From positions 62,001 to 126,000 of the forward strand of contig JAIXUG010000004.1 of assembly GCA_027484105.1 (NCBI GenBank): a stretch of DNA of 64,000 bases, in the 5' to 3' direction. Position numbers and translations under genes: made by a program. Below are positions 56,289 to 64,000 of the stretch, in pieces. This DNA is from Comamonadaceae bacterium. GTDB taxonomy: Bacteria > Pseudomonadota > Gammaproteobacteria > Burkholderiales > Burkholderiaceae_C. Under the pieces are notes generated by a model that ran no database searches, had not been told where the DNA came from, and saw only the letters and a list, made by a program, of their open reading frames with translations. Every line of letters starts with the position of its first letter. Position 1 is the first letter of the stretch.

Positions 56289-56490
56289 GGGGAGGGTCTC
56301 CTGCTCAGATGGGGGGCATTCCAGCCAAGATGCTGCCACAAGGCTGCCAGCTTGGCAGCCCAAGGGTGTCCCCTGGGGGGCAAGACGCGAAACCAATGGC
56401 TTTGCAGGCCAGCGCCTTCATCGGCCGAACATCTCAAGTAACATCTTCGCAGTCGAATTCGCCCACTTTCGGGTTTACAAGGAGAGAGCA

Positions 56491-56868
56491 ATGTTCAGTC
56501 ATGTGATGCTGGGTGTGAATGACCTGGAAGTTTCCAAGAAGTTTTATGACGCCTTGTTGGGCACATTGGGTTATGGCCCTGGGGTGGCCAACAAGAACCG
56601 TTACTTCTACCGCAGCCCCACGGGCACCTTTGCCATCACCACGCCCATCAACGGTGAACCCGCTTCCCACGGCAATGGCAGCACCATTGGCTTCACCGTG
56701 AAGTCGGCCGAGCAGGGGGATGCTTTCCATGCAGCGGGCGTGGCCAACGGCGGTACCACTTGCGAAGACCCACCCGGCTTTCGCGAAGGCCCCGCCGGCA
56801 AGTTGTACCTGGCCTACCTGCGCGACCCGGACGGCAACAAACTCTGCGCCTTGTACCGTCCCGCCTGA
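56491..56868 (+). CDS. VOC-family (glyoxalase-like) protein
   Basis: A 125-residue vicinal oxygen chelate protein: FSHVMLGVNDLEVSKKFYDA forms the first beta-alpha-beta unit, and AYLRDPDGNKLCALYRP the last strand. It differs from GloA in metal-ligand context and is typical of small VOC proteins often annotated as glyoxalase/bleomycin-resistance-like; no substrate can be assigned. AAGGAGAGAG precedes ATG 56491, and an open frame extending far upstream is not used. The pirin gene follows by 29 bases. Confidence 0.85.
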   Translation: MFSHVMLGVNDLEVSKKFYDALLGTLGYGPGVANKNRYFYRSPTGTFAITTPINGEPASHGNGSTIGFTVKSAEQGDAFHAAGVANGGTTCEDPPGFREGPAGKLYLAYLRDPDGNKLCALYRPA

Positions 56869-56897
56869 TCGCGGGGTTTGTTGAAAAAGGATCGCTC

Positions 56898-57776
56898 GTG
56901 TCCCCAGCTGCCCACCCGCACGCCGTGCACGTCTCGCGCACCGTCGAACGCCTGGTCATCGGCCAGGCCACCTCGGACGGCGCGGGGGTCAAACTCAGCC
57001 GCATCCTCACGCAAGATTTGCAGCACCGGCTCGACCCGTTTTTGATGCTGGACGCCTTTGGCAGCGACCAACCGGACGACTACATCGCCGGTTTCCCGGA
57101 CCACCCGCACCGGGGCTTTGAAACCGTGACCTACATGATCGCCGGGCGCATGCTGCACCGCGACAGCGCGGGCAACGAAGGCTTGCTGCAAAACGGCGGG
57201 GTGCAATGGATGACCGCAGGCCAGGGCGTGATCCACTCCGAAATCCCGCAGCAGGCCGATGGCGTGATGGAAGGATTTCAGCTGTGGCTCAATTTGCACA
57301 GCAGCGAAAAAATGCAAGCGCCTTGGTACCGCGACTTCCAGAACGCGCAGCTGCCGCAGTTTCAGACGCCCGAAGGCGTCGCCATCACGGTGATCGCAGG
57401 CAGCAGCCATGGCGTGCAGGGCGCGGTGAGCCGCGAGATCACGCAGCCCATTTATCTGGACGTGCACATGCCGCAGGGCGCACGTTTTGAGCAAACATTG
57501 CCTGCAGGCCACAACGCCTTCATCTATGTCTACCGTGGGGAAGTCCGCATCGGTGGCCAGGCCGTGCCGGTGCAGCGCATGGCCATTTTGAAAAACACGG
57601 CCCAGGCCGATGGCGTGGTGATCGAGGCCAGTGCCAACGCCAAACTCATTTTGGTGGCGGGCCAACCGCTCAAAGAACCCATCGTGCAGTACGGCCCGTT
57701 TGTGATGAACAGCAAGGAAGAGATCCACCAGGCGCTGGCGGACTTCAGGGAGGGGCGGCTGGGTGAGCGGGCTTGA
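56898..57776 (+). CDS. Pirin family protein
   Basis: A 292-residue bicupin of the pirin family. The N-terminal cupin has the metal-binding set FPDHPHRGFETVTYMIAG and GVIHSE; the second cupin (about 175-285) lacks a full ligand set, as usual. Bacterial pirins include quercetin dioxygenases and regulators of pyruvate dehydrogenase; the role here is unknown. The start is GTG 56898 with AAAAAGGA six bases upstream, the only candidate with a good ribosome-binding site after the VOC gene. It converges on dgoA with a five-base gap. Confidence 0.88.
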   Translation: MSPAAHPHAVHVSRTVERLVIGQATSDGAGVKLSRILTQDLQHRLDPFLMLDAFGSDQPDDYIAGFPDHPHRGFETVTYMIAGRMLHRDSAGNEGLLQNGGVQWMTAGQGVIHSEIPQQADGVMEGFQLWLNLHSSEKMQAPWYRDFQNAQLPQFQTPEGVAITVIAGSSHGVQGAVSREITQPIYLDVHMPQGARFEQTLPAGHNAFIYVYRGEVRIGGQAVPVQRMAILKNTAQADGVVIEASANAKLILVAGQPLKEPIVQYGPFVMNSKEEIHQALADFREGRLGERA

Positions 57777-57781
57777 TGCCT

Positions 57782-58420
57782 TCAGCCCCTGAAAGCGTTG
57801 ACAAAGTTTTGCGCGGCCAAACGCACTTGCTCGGCACTGCGCCCCGGCGCGTACAAGGCCGATCCCAAACCAAATCCTGAAGCGCCTGACGAGCGGTATG
57901 CCGCCATGTTGTCGGGTGTGATGCCGCCCACCGGCATCAAGGCAGCGTTTTTCGGCAGCACGGCGCGCAGGGCTTTGACGGTGGCAGGCGAGACCATCTC
58001 GGCCGGGAACAGCTTGAGGCCGTGTGCGCCCGCATCGAGCGCGGCAAAGGCTTCGGTGGGGGTGGCCACACCGGGCAACACCACCATGTTCAGGGCCAAG
58101 GCCTGCGCGACCACGGCCGGGTTGAAGTTGGGGGCCACGACCAGGCGGCCACCTGCCGCGTGAACGTCCTGGACTTGCTGCGCGTTCAGCACCGTGCCTG
58201 CGCCGATCAGGGAGTGGGGGAAAAGCCGGGTGAGTGTGGCAATGCTGTGCAAGGGCTCGGGTGAGTTCAGCGGCACTTCGATGATGGCAAAGCCCTTGTC
58301 CACCAGTGCCTGACCGATGGCCGGGGCTTCGGCAGGCGTGAGGCCACGCAAGATGGCGATCAAGGGCAGTTGCCCCATGGCTTGCGCCAGGGTTTGAGCG
58401 GGGTTCGTGGTCGGTGTCAT
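57782..58420 (-). CDS. dgoA: 2-dehydro-3-deoxy-6-phosphogalactonate aldolase
   Basis: Class I aldolase of the KDPG/KDPGal family, giving pyruvate and glyceraldehyde 3-phosphate. The 212 residues have IAILRGLTPAEA (catalytic Arg), Glu48 in IIEVPLNSP, IGAGTVLNAQQV, VVAPNFNPAV and Schiff-base Lys136 in GLKLFPAEMV. The LRGLTP and EVPLNSP motifs are those of DgoA rather than Eda, which is also present in this window. It lies after the dgoK gene on the same strand. Confidence 0.92.
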   Translation of the reverse strand: MTPTTNPAQTLAQAMGQLPLIAILRGLTPAEAPAIGQALVDKGFAIIEVPLNSPEPLHSIATLTRLFPHSLIGAGTVLNAQQVQDVHAAGGRLVVAPNFNPAVVAQALALNMVVLPGVATPTEAFAALDAGAHGLKLFPAEMVSPATVKALRAVLPKNAALMPVGGITPDNMAAYRSSGASGFGLGSALYAPGRSAEQVRLAAQNFVNAFRG

Positions 58421-58505
58421 GGTGGGGTGTGGGTGAATTTTTCAGGGGATGTGCCACGCCCATCGCCCACGAGGTGGGCTTCTGCAGGGGGGTGATTTTC
58501 GAAGC

Positions 58506-59420
58506 TCAGCATGTCGATGCCAGGGCGTGCAGGCCCGCCCAAGTGGCTTCGGCACCATGGCTTTGGCAGGCCAGGCCCAGGTGTTGCAGGGCCAGGCTGT
58601 AGCGCTGGGTGAGGGTGTCGCTGCCGATCAGGATCACGGGGGCCGAATTGGCTCCGAGGGCTTGGGTGCGCAGCTCCTCACCGATCAGCAGGCCCGACAA
58701 GTAACTGGGCAATTGGGCCGCGCTCAGGCGGTCAAACAAGCCCAGGGTGCGCACGGCAAACAAGCGGTGCAGCACGCTGCCCGCTTGCTGGCTTTGGTCC
58801 ACGCCTTGCAAAAATGTCGCTGCGTCGAAGTCTCCGCTCAAATCCAGCGTCTTGCCCAGAATCGAGTGTTGGCTCATCAAGGCATACACCTCGCCGGTCA
58901 TGAAGGTCTGGAACTGCAGCACGCGGCCGCTGTCAACGTGCGCCCATTTGCTGTGCGTGCCCGGCAGCACCAAGGTGGCGCTGTCGCGCCCCGACAGTTG
59001 CAGTGCGCCAAAGATTTGCACTTCTTCGCCGCGCATCACGTCGGGGGCTTGCCTGTCGCCCTGGCCTGTGCAGCTCAAGCCCGGCACCAAGGCGATGCGA
59101 TCGGCTTGCAGCCACAGCAGGTGCTGGCCCAGCTCGGCAAAGCCTGCGGGGCAGGGGCAGTAAGGCGCTTCTTGCCAACCCTGGCGGCTGCCGGCCATGC
59201 CAGAGATCAGGCACAGCGCACCTTCTGCTTGCATCCAGTCGCCAAAGAGTTCGTGGAAGACGGCTTCAAATTGGCCAGGTGGCACGGTGAGGATGCCGCG
59301 TGGAAATGCGCGTGATGCCAGCACCTGGCCGCTGGCACCGAGCCGCGCACCGCGCAGCGAGGAGGTGCCCCAGTCGATGGCGATCACGGGCCTTGGGGCA
59401 GCAGGATTGGAGGCGGTCAT
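58506..59420 (-). CDS. dgoK: 2-dehydro-3-deoxygalactonokinase
   Basis: Phosphorylates 2-keto-3-deoxygalactonate ahead of DgoA. The 304-residue protein begins with VIAIDWGTSSLRGARLG and has SGMAGSRQGWQEAPY, VRGEEVQ-like MRGEEVQIFGAL, LPGTHSKWAHVDSGRV and FQTFMTGEVYALMSQHSIL, the DgoK pattern. ATG 59420 is chosen because it overlaps the kdgK stop (ATGA) and gives the right N-terminus. It is separated from dgoA by 85 bases. Confidence 0.93.
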   Translation of the reverse strand: MTASNPAAPRPVIAIDWGTSSLRGARLGASGQVLASRAFPRGILTVPPGQFEAVFHELFGDWMQAEGALCLISGMAGSRQGWQEAPYCPCPAGFAELGQHLLWLQADRIALVPGLSCTGQGDRQAPDVMRGEEVQIFGALQLSGRDSATLVLPGTHSKWAHVDSGRVLQFQTFMTGEVYALMSQHSILGKTLDLSGDFDAATFLQGVDQSQQAGSVLHRLFAVRTLGLFDRLSAAQLPSYLSGLLIGEELRTQALGANSAPVILIGSDTLTQRYSLALQHLGLACQSHGAEATWAGLHALASTC

Positions 59421-60379
59421 GCGCTTGCGCCTTGGTTCAAAAAACTCAGCACCGCTTCTTGGCGAGGCAAGGGTGTGACGGCGCCATAGCCTTGTACCGA
59501 CAAGGATGCGGCCGCATTGGCATAGGCGGTGGCGTCCCACAGGCTGTCACCCGCCGACAAACGGGCCAGCAGGTTGCCCGCAAAACAGTCGCCCGCACCC
59601 GTGGCGTCGATGGCTTGAACGGTGTGGCCGGGCACCGTGCGTTGTGTTGAGCCATCGCTGGCGATGGCGCCCTCAGCGCCCAGCTTCAGCACCACCTGGG
59701 CTGCGCCTTGCGCATGGCTCCAGGCGATGATGTCTTGCGCTTGCCTCAGGCCCGTGAGTGCGGTCATGTCCTCCAGACTGGGCAAAAACACATCGCAGCA
59801 ACTCACCGCATGGCGGATGCAGGCTTGTGCACGCGCCAATGGCCACAAGGACAGGCGCAAATTCGAGTCGAGCGCCACCCGTGTGCCTGATTGGCGGGCA
59901 TGCGCCATGGCGGCAAACGCCGTGTCGCAAGCCGAAGCCGAAATCGCCAAAGAGATGCCCGACAGGTGCAGCCATTGGCTGCTGGCGATGGCGTCTTGCC
60001 AGTGCGCCAGGTCTTGCACTTGCATGCGGCTGGCGGCCGATCCGGCGCGGGCGTAACTGAAGTGGTGGCCTTGTGCGTCGTGGCTCACAAAGTACAGGCC
60101 GGTGGGCGCTTGGGCGTCGCGCAACACGGTGTGGGTGTCCACGTTCTCGCGCTGCCACAAGTCCATGAGTCGCTCGCCCCAGCGGTCAGTGCCCAAGCGG
60201 CTCAGGTAAGCCACGCGTGCGCCTGCCCGCGCTGCGGCAATGGCGGCGTTGCTGGTGTCGCCCCCAAAGCCTTGCAGGTACATGGGCGCTTCGTTGGCCC
60301 CTGGTCCTGGGGTTTGGTTGAACTCGACCATGGCTTCGCCCAAGGCCACGATGTCGAGGGTTTTGGAGGGGTGGCTCAT
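59417..60379 (-). CDS. kdgK: 2-keto-3-deoxygluconate kinase (PfkB family)
   Basis: A 320-residue ribokinase-like sugar kinase. The first PfkB signature is GGDTSNAAIAAARAGARVAY and the second, with the catalytic Asp, is AIDATGAGDCFAGNLLARL. IVALGEAMVEFNQTPG and the TGLYFV stretch are typical of KdgK. It would form KDPG, which Eda splits. Translational coupling to dgoK implies that gluconate- and galactonate-type 2-keto-3-deoxy acids are handled together; other PfkB sugar-acid kinases cannot be excluded. Confidence 0.87.
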   Translation of the reverse strand: MSHPSKTLDIVALGEAMVEFNQTPGPGANEAPMYLQGFGGDTSNAAIAAARAGARVAYLSRLGTDRWGERLMDLWQRENVDTHTVLRDAQAPTGLYFVSHDAQGHHFSYARAGSAASRMQVQDLAHWQDAIASSQWLHLSGISLAISASACDTAFAAMAHARQSGTRVALDSNLRLSLWPLARAQACIRHAVSCCDVFLPSLEDMTALTGLRQAQDIIAWSHAQGAAQVVLKLGAEGAIASDGSTQRTVPGHTVQAIDATGAGDCFAGNLLARLSAGDSLWDATAYANAAASLSVQGYGAVTPLPRQEAVLSFLNQGASA

Positions 60380-60460
60380 GTGACATCAACCGCTCATGGC
60401 GCCGAGCAAGGTGGGAGAATCGGCAAGCACAAGTCCACGCGGTGAAGAAAGCAAAGCGAC

Positions 60461-61741
60461 ATGGAACATGATTTTGTACTGAATGCAGCCTGCAAAGGTT
60501 TTCCCTTGGTGGCCGAGCCCTGCGCGGTGTCGCAATTGGGCGCACGCGGATGGCATTTGCTGGACGATGCGCTGGCTTACCCGGTGGCGGTGTTGCGCCG
60601 CCCGGCGCTCACCCACAACCTGGCCTGGATGCAGGACTTTGTGCAGCGTAAAGGCGTGGCCCTGGCACCGCACGGCAAGACCACCTTGTCGCCCGAGCTG
60701 TTTCGCATGCAATTGCAAGCGGGCGCTTGGGGGCTGACTTTTGCCAATGTGCACCAATTGCGCGTGGGTCTGGCGGCGGGGGTGCAGCGCGCCATCATCG
60801 CCAACCAGCTGGTGTCCGATGCCGATCTGGATGGCCTCGATTTCCTGTTGCGGCAGCACCCGCAAGTGCGCGTCTGGTTTCTGGTCGATTCGCTGGCGCA
60901 GTTGCAGACCTTGGTCGACTGGGGGGCACGGCGCGGCCAGCCGCGTTGTTGGGACGTGTTGCTGGAGCTGGGTATCGCGGGCTACCGCACCGGCTGCCGA
61001 AGCCATGAACAAGCCTTGCTGCTGGCGCAGGCCATGGCCGAGTCGGGCGTGGTGCGCCTGGGCGGGGTGGAGTGTTACGAGGGTGGGCTGGGCCGCTGTG
61101 ACAGCGCGCACGACATGGAAGCCGTGAGCGCCCTGGTGCGCAGTGTTCAGGCGCTGGTGCAGCAAATCGATGCGCAGAACCTGTGGGGCGGTGATGAGGT
61201 CTTGTTGTCGGCCGGTGGTTCTGCGGTGTTCGATCTGGTGATTCCGATGCTCAAAACCCAGGTCAAAAGTCGCCCGGTGCAAGGTGTTTTGCGCTCGGGT
61301 TGTTATGTCACGCACGACCACTGGAATTACGCCCGTTACCTGAAACTGGTCGAGGCGCGCGAGGGTTTGAGCGAATCGCTGCAGCCTGCGCTGGAGATCT
61401 GGACCCAGGTGCAGTCCGTGCCCGAGCCGGGACTGGCCATTTTGACGGCGGGTCGGCGTGACCTGTCCTTTGACCAGTGCATGCCCATGCCGGTGCGCTG
61501 GGCAGCGCGTGGGCACAGCGGCGAGGGGGCCATGCAGGCCACGCCCGAGTCCTGGAAAGTCAAGGCGCTGAGCGACCAGCATGCGCACATGGTGTTTGAT
61601 GCCGAGGGTGTTTGGCCACAGGTGGGCGACCGGGTCGCCTTGGGCATTTCGCACCCTTGCACCACCTTCGACAAGTGGCGCTGGATGGCCATCATCGAAG
61701 ACGATGGCCGCATCAGTGGGGCGATCAGCACACATTTTTAA
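60461..61741 (+). CDS. D-serine dehydratase-like / D-threonine aldolase-family PLP enzyme
   Basis: A 426-residue fold-type III PLP enzyme. The alanine-racemase-like N-terminal barrel has the PLP lysine in VALAPHGKTTLSPELF, and the C-terminal D-ser_dehydrat domain has the zinc-site motif GISHPCTTFDKWRW. Such proteins deaminate D-serine or cleave D-threonine-type beta-hydroxy-D-amino acids; which applies here cannot be read from sequence. It is divergent from kdgK (81 bases) and converges on denD across a long shared terminator. Confidence 0.85.
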   Translation: MEHDFVLNAACKGFPLVAEPCAVSQLGARGWHLLDDALAYPVAVLRRPALTHNLAWMQDFVQRKGVALAPHGKTTLSPELFRMQLQAGAWGLTFANVHQLRVGLAAGVQRAIIANQLVSDADLDGLDFLLRQHPQVRVWFLVDSLAQLQTLVDWGARRGQPRCWDVLLELGIAGYRTGCRSHEQALLLAQAMAESGVVRLGGVECYEGGLGRCDSAHDMEAVSALVRSVQALVQQIDAQNLWGGDEVLLSAGGSAVFDLVIPMLKTQVKSRPVQGVLRSGCYVTHDHWNYARYLKLVEAREGLSESLQPALEIWTQVQSVPEPGLAILTAGRRDLSFDQCMPMPVRWAARGHSGEGAMQATPESWKVKALSDQHAHMVFDAEGVWPQVGDRVALGISHPCTTFDKWRWMAIIEDDGRISGAISTHF

Positions 61742-61763
61742 GGGGCGAAACCGCGTGAAAAAG

Positions 61764-61801
61764 AAAAGGCCGCCACGCAGCATGAGCGTGGCGGCCTTTT
61801 T
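61764..61801. terminator. Bidirectional terminator between convergent genes
   Basis: A perfect 15-pair inverted repeat, AAAAGGCCGCCACGC and its complement, around a seven-base loop. Runs of A and T on the two ends let it act for the plus-strand PLP-enzyme gene and the minus-strand denD gene. Confidence 0.92.
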
Positions 61802-61807
61802 CAAAGC

Positions 61808-62812
61808 TCACTTCAAACCGTTCAAGGCCTCGGCCGGGTAGCCCGGGCGGGACTTGCAGTCCTCGATGTACTGCTCAATGATCGCCTCGTAGCTGGCATC
61901 GGCCTTGAGGCCCAGCGCGTGCGCACGCTCGAAGGTGCAGCCCTTGGCCCAGTTGTCCACAATGCCTGCGATGCGTTCGTCCTTCTGGAAGGTCACGCGG
62001 GCGCGCACAGCGGGACCCGCCACCTTTTCCAATGCGGACAGCATCTCGCTGACCTTCACATTCAAGCCCGGCAGGTTCAGTGCCATGCGGCCGCCAAAGG
62101 CTTCGCGGCTGGCCTCGAACACGGTGATCAAGCCATGCACGGTGTTGCCGGGCGAAGAGATGGGGTGCGACACGCTGGCATCCACCGGGCAGGTGGTGGG
62201 CGTGCCCGCCAAAGGCTCGCGGATGATGCCGCTGAAGAAAGAAGACGCTGCGCCATTGGGTTTGCCGGGGCGCACGGCCACCGTCATCAGGCGGGCAGCG
62301 CGGCCGTCGATGTAGCCCTTGCGGGTGTAGTCGGCCACCATGTACTCGATCATCAGCTTGTGTGTGCCATACGAGGTTTGCGGCGTGGGCAGCGTGGTGT
62401 CGGCCACCAGGGCAGGCATGGGGTTGGCAGCGTCCGGGCCGAACACGGCCACCGAGCTGGCGAACACCAGGCGTGACACTTTGCCCGAGGCGCGGATGCT
62501 GTCGAGCAGCAAACGCGAGCTGTCCACGTTGGAGCGCAAGCCCAGGTCAAAGTCGAGTTCGCACTCGCCCGAGACGGCCGATGCCAAATGGAACACACCA
62601 TCAAAGCCGCTCTTGAACAAGTCGCCTTGTTCCAGCATGGGGCCTGCATGGCCCTGGACTCGGGGGTCGGCCAGCAGGTCGGCAGGTGCTGGAAACAGGT
62701 CGGCAATGACCAATTGCTTCACGGTCTGGCCGTTGAGCTGGCCACGTTTCAAAATTTCGCGGGCCAGACGTGCACCCAAAAAGCCGGCACCGCCGGTGAT
62801 CAAAATACGCAT
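61808..62812 (-). CDS. denD: D-erythronate dehydrogenase-like NAD-dependent epimerase/dehydratase
   Basis: A 334-residue extended SDR. The N-terminal Rossmann motif is ITGGAGFLGARLA, the catalytic pair is Tyr148/Lys152 in SYGTHKLMIEY, and VRPGKPNGAASSFFSGIIRE, the sugar-acid-binding segment of DenD proteins, is present. DenD oxidises D-erythronate at C2. Here the classic partners (OtnK, OtnC) are absent from the window and the gene instead follows a dehydratase gene by 12 bases, so a different aldonate or uronate substrate is possible. Confidence 0.85.
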   Translation of the reverse strand: MRILITGGAGFLGARLAREILKRGQLNGQTVKQLVIADLFPAPADLLADPRVQGHAGPMLEQGDLFKSGFDGVFHLASAVSGECELDFDLGLRSNVDSSRLLLDSIRASGKVSRLVFASSVAVFGPDAANPMPALVADTTLPTPQTSYGTHKLMIEYMVADYTRKGYIDGRAARLMTVAVRPGKPNGAASSFFSGIIREPLAGTPTTCPVDASVSHPISSPGNTVHGLITVFEASREAFGGRMALNLPGLNVKVSEMLSALEKVAGPAVRARVTFQKDERIAGIVDNWAKGCTFERAHALGLKADASYEAIIEQYIEDCKSRPGYPAEALNGLK

Positions 62813-62824
62813 GGCTTTCCTTGT

Positions 62825-64000
62825 TCAGTGGTTGTCTTTGGGCACGGCGGAGCCCCGTTGGCCGACCAGGAAGTCCATGTCGGCGCCTTCGTCGGCTTGC
62901 AGCACATGGTCGATGTAGAGTTTCCAGTAGCCTGAGTGCATGGCCGGTTCAGGTTTGGTCCATGCGGCCAGGCGCTGGGCCAGTTCTTCCTCGCTGATCA
63001 GCAGTTGCAAGGTGCGCTCAGGAACGTTGAGCGAGATCATGTCACCGTTTTTCACCACGGCCAGCGGCCCACCGGCGGCGGCTTCGGGGCTGGTGTGCAG
63101 CACCACGGTGCCGTAGGCCGTGCCGCTCATGCGGGCGTCCGAGATGCGGACCATGTCGGTGATGCCTTTGCGCAGCACCTTGGGGGGCAGCGGCATATTG
63201 CCCACCTCGGCCATGCCGGGGTAGCCCTTGGGACCGCAATTCTTCAAGACCAAAATGCAGGTTTCATCGACATCCAGGCTTTCGTCGTCGATGCGTTTGT
63301 GGAAGTCGTCGCTGTCTTCAAACACCACGGCGCGGCCCGTGTGCACCATCAGTGCGGGGGTGGCTGCGCTGGGCTTGATGACCGCACCGCGAGGCGCCAG
63401 GTTGCCGCGCAGAATGGCGATGCCGGCTTTTTCCTTGAAAGGCGCGTCCAGTGTCTTGATGACTTTGGGGTTGTAGTTCACGGCCGCTGCATTGTTCTCG
63501 CGCACGGTCTTGCCGCTGACGGTGATGATGTTGTTGTGCAGCAGGCTTTCGATTTCTTTCATCACAACCGGCAAACCGCCTGCGTAGCAAAAGTCTTCCA
63601 TCAGGTGTTCGCCTGAGGGCTGCATGTTCAGGATGCAGGACATCTCACTGCCCAGACGCTCAAAGTCGTCCAGGGTGAGCTTCAGGCCCAAACGACCGGC
63701 GATGGCGATCAGGTGAATGACGGCGTTGGTCGAGCCGCCAATGGCCGCCAAAGTGCGGATGGCGTTTTCAAAAGCCTCGCGGGTCAGCACTTTGCTGATG
63801 GTCTGGTCGGTGTGCACCATCTCCACGATGCGCCGGCCGGAGTCACGCGCCAGAACATTGCGGCGGCCATCGACGGCAGGGAAAGTGGCATTGCCCGGCA
63901 GACCAATGCCCAAGGCCTCGACCATGCAGGCCATGGTGCTGGCGGTGCCCATGGTCATGCAGTGGCCATGGCTGCGGTGCATGCAACTTTCGGCATCGAA
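62825..64000 (-). CDS. IlvD/Edd-family sugar-acid dehydratase (partial, 5' end outside window)
   Basis: C-terminal 391 residues of an iron-sulfur dehydratase. The visible part begins at the cluster cysteine region CMHRSHGHCMTMGTASTMA and continues with ALGIGLPGNATFP, AIGGSTNAVIHLIAIAGRLG, the KNCGPKGYPGMAEVGNMPLP stretch and ISDARMSGTAYGTVVLH. The GHCMTMGTAST form is that of L-arabonate, xylonate and related aldonate dehydratases rather than biosynthetic IlvD, and the neighbours agree. The exact aldonate is not determined. It is transcribed with denD, 12 bases downstream. Confidence 0.88.
   Translation of the reverse strand, partial: FDAESCMHRSHGHCMTMGTASTMACMVEALGIGLPGNATFPAVDGRRNVLARDSGRRIVEMVHTDQTISKVLTREAFENAIRTLAAIGGSTNAVIHLIAIAGRLGLKLTLDDFERLGSEMSCILNMQPSGEHLMEDFCYAGGLPVVMKEIESLLHNNIITVSGKTVRENNAAAVNYNPKVIKTLDAPFKEKAGIAILRGNLAPRGAVIKPSAATPALMVHTGRAVVFEDSDDFHKRIDDESLDVDETCILVLKNCGPKGYPGMAEVGNMPLPPKVLRKGITDMVRISDARMSGTAYGTVVLHTSPEAAAGGPLAVVKNGDMISLNVPERTLQLLISEEELAQRLAAWTKPEPAMHSGYWKLYIDHVLQADEGADMDFLVGQRGSAVPKDNH

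Overview
The window is chromosomal DNA of a betaproteobacterium, most probably of the Comamonadaceae (Limnohabitans/Rhodoferax-like). The evidence is the high GC content, the gyrA-serC-pheA-tyrA-aroA/cmk-rpsA-ihfB-lapA-lapB gene order, the pcm/rhodanese/tolC/waaA neighbourhood, and a tmRNA whose tag reads ANDERFALAA. Genes are dense; no gene-free stretch exceeds about 250 bases. I see no phage, insertion sequence, CRISPR array or tRNA, and only one clear compositional anomaly, at 53.65-54.5 kb.

Layout. 1-5.1 kb: a TRAP substrate-binding protein (cut by the left edge), a MarR-like regulator and a fused 5-oxoprolinase, probably a pyroglutamate uptake and hydrolysis module. 5.1-17.2 kb, all on the minus strand: a core block for DNA gyrase, serine and aromatic amino acid synthesis, ribosomal protein S1, IHF-beta and the LapAB envelope proteins; AroA and cytidylate kinase are one polypeptide. 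17.4-21.6 kb, plus strand: an OmpA-like protein, UbiG, a phosphoglycolate/MurNAc-6P-type phosphatase, tmRNA and an amidase. 21.6-31.4 kb: a three-gene ABC exporter, a host-attachment-like gene facing a phosphoribosyltransferase, metK with an unusual leader, slyX, an RlmN-like methylase, a DMT exporter and an alkyltransferase. 31.5-46.1 kb: envelope and efflux functions (phosphohexomutase, glycosyltransferase, WaaA, a Zur-type zinc locus, TolC, rhodanese, Pcm, RND pump with its TetR regulator).

46.2-50.7 kb: glutaryl-CoA dehydrogenase with a divergent LysR regulator, MsrA, PdxH and ChaC. 51.2-64 kb: sugar-acid catabolism. Edd-Eda form an Entner-Doudoroff operon behind a HexR-like operator. DgoA, DgoK and KdgK handle 2-keto-3-deoxy sugar acids. 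An SDR, a DenD-like dehydrogenase and an IlvD/Edd-family dehydratase (cut by the right edge) probably supply the upstream oxidation and dehydration steps. GloA, a thioesterase, a VOC protein, pirin and a D-serine-dehydratase-like enzyme lie among them.

The points most worth a second look are: the metK leader, with possible anti-Shine-Dalgarno pairing; the zinc locus, with a histidine-rich outer-membrane barrel and ZnuAB but no adjacent ZnuC; the tmRNA promoter lying over the stop codon of the preceding gene; Gln at GyrA position 83; the AroA-Cmk fusion; and the AT-rich two-gene island between eda and gloA.
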